Made by a program: the position numbers and the translations under genes
Source of the DNA: an uncultured Bacteroidota bacterium
GTDB taxonomy: Bacteria > Bacteroidota > Bacteroidia > Chitinophagales > Chitinophagaceae
Assembly: GCA_903906365.1 (NCBI GenBank)
Contig: CAIVKC010000061.1
Location: 1 to 64,000, forward strand
Length of the DNA: 64,000 nt
Direction of reading: 5' to 3'
Notes under the pieces: model-generated
What the model saw: only the letters and a program-made list of their open reading frames with translations
The model's database searches: none
Told to the model about the DNA's origin: nothing
In this document: positions 61,374 through 64,000 of the stretch, piece by piece
Numbering within the stretch: position 1 is the first letter of the stretch
Layout of the letters: each line of letters begins with the position of its first letter

Positions 61374-62131
61374 ACATTGATCTCAATTGCGACATGGGGG
61401 AAGGTTTTTCCAGCGATGAAGACCTCATGCCCCTGATCAGTTCGGTCAATATAGCCTGCGGCTACCATGCAGGCGATGCCTATATCATGGAAAAGACCGT
61501 AACGGCTGCACTGAATTTCGGGGTTTCCATCGGCGCCCACCCTTCTTTTAGGGACCGGGAACATTTTGGGCGCATCAACCAATTGCTTCCCCCGGAGCAG
61601 GTTTATGAACTGGTAGCCCATCAGTTAAATGTCCTGGGTAACATATGCAGTCGCCTGGGAACCAGCATGGCCCACCTGAAACCACATGGGGCCCTCTATA
61701 ACATGGCGGCCGCAGATACCCAAATGGCTTCAGCCATCTGCAGGGCTGCCCTGGATTTTGACCCCGATCTCATCATATATGGCCTTTCGGGAAGCAGGCT
61801 GCCGGAGACAGCCCGGGAAATGGGGCTGACCGCATGCAGTGAGGCTTTTGCAGACAGAACCTACCAGGAGGATGGGAGCCTGACCCCCCGATGGCATGAA
61901 AACGCCCTGCTGGAGGATCCAGACGACTGTGCCAGCCAGGTCCTGCAGATGGTTACCAACCGGTCCGTCCTGGCTGTAACAGGCCTGCCAGTACCCATAG
62001 AAGCCCAATCCATTTGTATTCACGGCGATAACCCGCATGCGCTGGAATTTGCCCGTAGGATACGCGAGGTGCTTCTGAAAGCGGAAATAGGGATTAGGCC
62101 ACCCTTGCAAAACAGGTCCCGCTTTTTTTAA
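61367..62131 (+). CDS. pxpA: 5-oxoprolinase subunit PxpA (LamB/YcsF family)
   Basis: A 254-residue protein beginning LNIDLNCDMGEGFSSDEDLM, the LamB/YcsF signature, with SSVNIACGYHAGDAYIMEKT, VSIGAHPSFRDREHFGR, LKPHGALYNMAAAD and an EAFADRTYQEDGSL block. It completes the 5-oxoprolinase set and overlaps the end of pxpC, so the operon is translationally coupled. Confidence 0.95.
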   Translation: MLNIDLNCDMGEGFSSDEDLMPLISSVNIACGYHAGDAYIMEKTVTAALNFGVSIGAHPSFRDREHFGRINQLLPPEQVYELVAHQLNVLGNICSRLGTSMAHLKPHGALYNMAAADTQMASAICRAALDFDPDLIIYGLSGSRLPETAREMGLTACSEAFADRTYQEDGSLTPRWHENALLEDPDDCASQVLQMVTNRSVLAVTGLPVPIEAQSICIHGDNPHALEFARRIREVLLKAEIGIRPPLQNRSRFF

Positions 62132-62240
62132 AGGCTTTAGCTTTTCTTTTGCAATTTCTCCGGATTTTACCCGTTCTTTACCCTGTTCCCACTCCAACCC
62201 GCATTCAACCCATCTATTCAATTACTGTAATTAGAAAATT

Positions 62241-63497
62241 ATGGCTGCATCATCCAATGGCCAGACCCATGGCCTGTATTCGTACGACTCCTTTGGTACC
62301 CAAAAAAGCAATCATGAATCGCATTTCCTATGGTGGTGCGCGGGAACACACCAGCCGCTGTTGAGGAAATTTCCTTCCGAACACAGTAAATACGCTGGAC
62401 TGGGCGGGGTCATCCTGGCCACTTTTGTCCTGGCTGCCCTTTCCTCCGGGTATGCCATATACAGTGTTTTTGACAGCTGGGCCTGGGCCCTGGCATTTTC
62501 GGTGGTCTGGGGGCTTATCATTTTTAATTTTGACCGGTTCCTGGTCTCCACCATGCGAAAATACGGGGTCAGGGCTTCCAGGCAGCTTTGGATGGCCATT
62601 CCAAGAATGACCCTGGCCCTGTTGATAGGGATTACCATTGCCAGGCCCCTGGAACTAAAGATTTTTGAGAAGGAAATAGATGTGCAGGTACTGGAAAACC
62701 GCCATAAGAAAATACTGCTCAATGACAGTCTGCTGCAGGCGGAAAACAAAGCAGTACAGTTGGCCGCAAGCCAGGAGCGTGGCCGGCTCGTGGAAAGAAG
62801 GGCGGGGCTGGAGGATACACTCCGGCGTTTACAGCAGGCCTATGTACAGGAAGCCGATGGTACGGGCGGCTCCTTGCACAGGGGGATTGAGAAACTGACC
62901 CTGCTCAAACAACAGGCCTACGAACAGTTTCGCCTGCAGGCCACACCCGAATTGGGCCGGATCAACCAACAGATCGGTTACCAGGACAGTATTTTGAACC
63001 ACGCGGCGGCCGAAAATGAAATCAAGCGTCAGCGCTACGAGGCAGAACTCACCACAAAAGTGGGTTTTTTGGAGCGCAATAAAGCCCTTTCCGATATCTC
63101 AGGCAGGGAAAGCAGCGTGTTTTGGGCGAATTTCTTCATTTCCCTGCTCATTATTTTGATTGAAATCGGCCCGGTACTTTCCAAACTCATCATGAGTGTC
63201 GGCCCTTATGACCTGGCACTGGCCAAGGAGGAATTGCTTCAGATGGCCACTTCGGAAAACGAAATGAGAAGGGATAAGGAACTGCTCTTCGACAAATTAC
63301 AGGGAATCTATGACAGCAAAAAAAAGACCTCCGGAGAACTGACCGAAAAGCTGAGTGCCCTGCAGAAAAAACACATCCATCAGGAAATTGATAACTGGGA
63401 ACGGGGTGGAAAAAGCCAGGAAAGCCGGATTCCAATCAATGATTTGATTAAAAAAATCAAGGAGGATTATGATTATTCAGAGGATCATGTCCTTTAA
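62241..63497 (+). CDS. DUF4407 membrane protein
   Basis: A 418-residue protein of the DUF4407 family. FLWWCAGTHQPLLRKFPSEH is the conserved opening, followed by two helices at about 50-100, a third near 125-145 after FNFDRFLVSTMRKYG, a long coiled-coil region of about 130 residues (LQAENKAVQLAASQERGRLV onward) and a fourth helix near 285-310 (FWANFFISLLIILIEIGPVL). A second charged helix ends the protein. The coiled coil between helices 3 and 4 would lie on the outer face. Family function is not established. It is 109 bases after pxpA in the same direction. Confidence 0.88.
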   Translation: MAASSNGQTHGLYSYDSFGTQKSNHESHFLWWCAGTHQPLLRKFPSEHSKYAGLGGVILATFVLAALSSGYAIYSVFDSWAWALAFSVVWGLIIFNFDRFLVSTMRKYGVRASRQLWMAIPRMTLALLIGITIARPLELKIFEKEIDVQVLENRHKKILLNDSLLQAENKAVQLAASQERGRLVERRAGLEDTLRRLQQAYVQEADGTGGSLHRGIEKLTLLKQQAYEQFRLQATPELGRINQQIGYQDSILNHAAAENEIKRQRYEAELTTKVGFLERNKALSDISGRESSVFWANFFISLLIILIEIGPVLSKLIMSVGPYDLALAKEELLQMATSENEMRRDKELLFDKLQGIYDSKKKTSGELTEKLSALQKKHIHQEIDNWERGGKSQESRIPINDLIKKIKEDYDYSEDHVL

Positions 63498-63505
63498 CCC
63501 CGCAT

Positions 63506-63545
63506 AAAAAAAGAAGCGTCCTCCGCTAGGAGGACGCTTCTTTTT
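63506..63545. terminator. bidirectional intrinsic terminator
   Basis: GAAGCGTCCTCC pairs with GGAGGACGCTTC around the loop GCTA, with A-run before and T-run after. It separates the convergent DUF4407 gene and the outer-membrane barrel gene. Confidence 0.9.
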
Positions 63546-63582
63546 CCATTAAAGGAGGGGGGACAGAATCCCTTTATCCAAT

Positions 63583-64000
63583 TTATTGCTGGGCACCCTG
63601 CATACCGCCCTGCATGCTGTCCATTTCACCTTTCAGGTTTTTACGTTTAAACAGGGATGCGTCGAATTTGCCAAATCGGTAATTGAACTGCAGCCGGAAA
63701 AACTGCGGATCCCTGCGGCGTACGATTTCCTGGGTAAAATACGGAGACATGGTGTATACGTCATTGATCCTGGTCCGCAGGATATCCCCTACGCTTAGGG
63801 TAATGGAGGCTGCCTTGTTTTTGAGGAATTCATATTTCAGGGATGCATCCATTCCGCCGGATGGTTTGGAATATCCCTGTGCACTTCCGCTTACCGTAGA
63901 TCCAAATCCGCGGCCGCTGGTGTTGCTGGAAGTACCTGCAGAACCTCCGGGGGGCAGCACGGTTTTCGAAGTGTAGTCTCCGGTAATTTGAAGGGTTAGT
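63583..64000 (-). CDS. C-terminal end of an outer-membrane beta-barrel family protein (5' end beyond window)
   Basis: The frame stays open to the right edge, so only the last 139 residues are seen. TSKTVLPPGGSAGTSSNTSG, a GGMDASLKYEFLKNKAASIT strand, ILRTRINDVYTMSPYFTQEI and RRDPQFFRLQFNYRFGKFD match the C-terminal part of the Bacteroidota outer-membrane beta-barrel (OMP_b-brl_3) family, TonB-dependent-receptor-like proteins. A glycine/methionine/glutamine tail (KGEMDSMQGGMQGAQQ) follows the last strand. Confidence 0.85.
   Translation of the reverse strand, partial: LTLQITGDYTSKTVLPPGGSAGTSSNTSGRGFGSTVSGSAQGYSKPSGGMDASLKYEFLKNKAASITLSVGDILRTRINDVYTMSPYFTQEIVRRRDPQFFRLQFNYRFGKFDASLFKRKNLKGEMDSMQGGMQGAQQ

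Noticed and set aside
1..64000. CRISPR array, rRNA, insertion sequence or prophage
   Set aside because: No regularly spaced repeats, no rRNA signatures, no transposase, integrase or phage structural motif seen in any frame.

Overview
The window is a piece of a Bacteroidota chromosome, most likely from the Chitinophagaceae or a close relative. The evidence is: a NusG-like UpxY antiterminator heading a surface-polysaccharide locus, a type IX secretion C-terminal sorting domain, a three-gene succinate dehydrogenase with a single cytochrome b subunit, a TonB-type outer-membrane barrel family, and at least nine exact copies of the Bacteroidota -7 promoter element TAnnTTTG just upstream of genes on both strands. 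No rRNA, CRISPR array, transposase or phage gene was found.

Region 1 (about 1-17.3 kb, all plus strand) is a Wzx/Wzy-type exopolysaccharide, capsule or O-antigen locus. It holds a UpxY-type antiterminator, a flippase, nine glycosyltransferases (one GT-A/DxD type, one GT2, one GT26/WecG type and six GT4 type or GT4-like), two methyltransferases, a hexapeptide acyltransferase, a Wzy-like polymerase, a NodB-type deacetylase and, last, the membrane phosphoglycosyltransferase that would start the repeat unit on undecaprenyl phosphate. Most junctions overlap by 4-50 bases or abut, so the genes are probably translationally coupled. A beta-helix lipoprotein lies convergent to the end of the locus. 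This region looks more AT-rich than the rest of the window.

Region 2 (17.3-31.8 kb) is mixed. Its most unusual gene (19.2-21.05 kb) joins a GYF-like domain, a complete response-regulator receiver domain, one transmembrane helix and a C-terminal domain predicted to lie outside the cytoplasm, with no DNA-binding output. Next come a phosphodiesterase with a PA14 domain, a valine tRNA, proline dehydrogenase, a D-aminoacylase-like lipoprotein beside a dipeptide epimerase, a thioesterase, PlsC-like acyltransferase, a HAD phosphatase, SmpB and AccD.

Region 3 (32-50 kb) contains the sdhCAB operon, a large putative outer-membrane protein with an HExxH metallopeptidase-like domain, a PAP2 phosphatase, ValS, two 37-residue single-helix membrane microproteins with matching leaders, an exonuclease/GIY-YIG fusion, a lipoprotein, an esterase gene broken by an in-frame TAA, the N-degron pair Aat and ClpS, and a GMC dehydrogenase with its small subunit.

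Region 4 (50-64 kb) contains a fatty-acid desaturase, a large type IX-secreted adhesin-like protein, a transglutaminase-like protein, TopA, a small membrane protein, a START-domain protein, the 5-oxoprolinase operon pxpBCA, a DUF4407 membrane protein and the C-terminal end of an outer-membrane beta-barrel protein.

The strongest candidates for something undescribed are the GYF-receiver-transmembrane protein and the 37-residue microprotein pair. Function calls rest on motif recognition by eye; no database search was possible.
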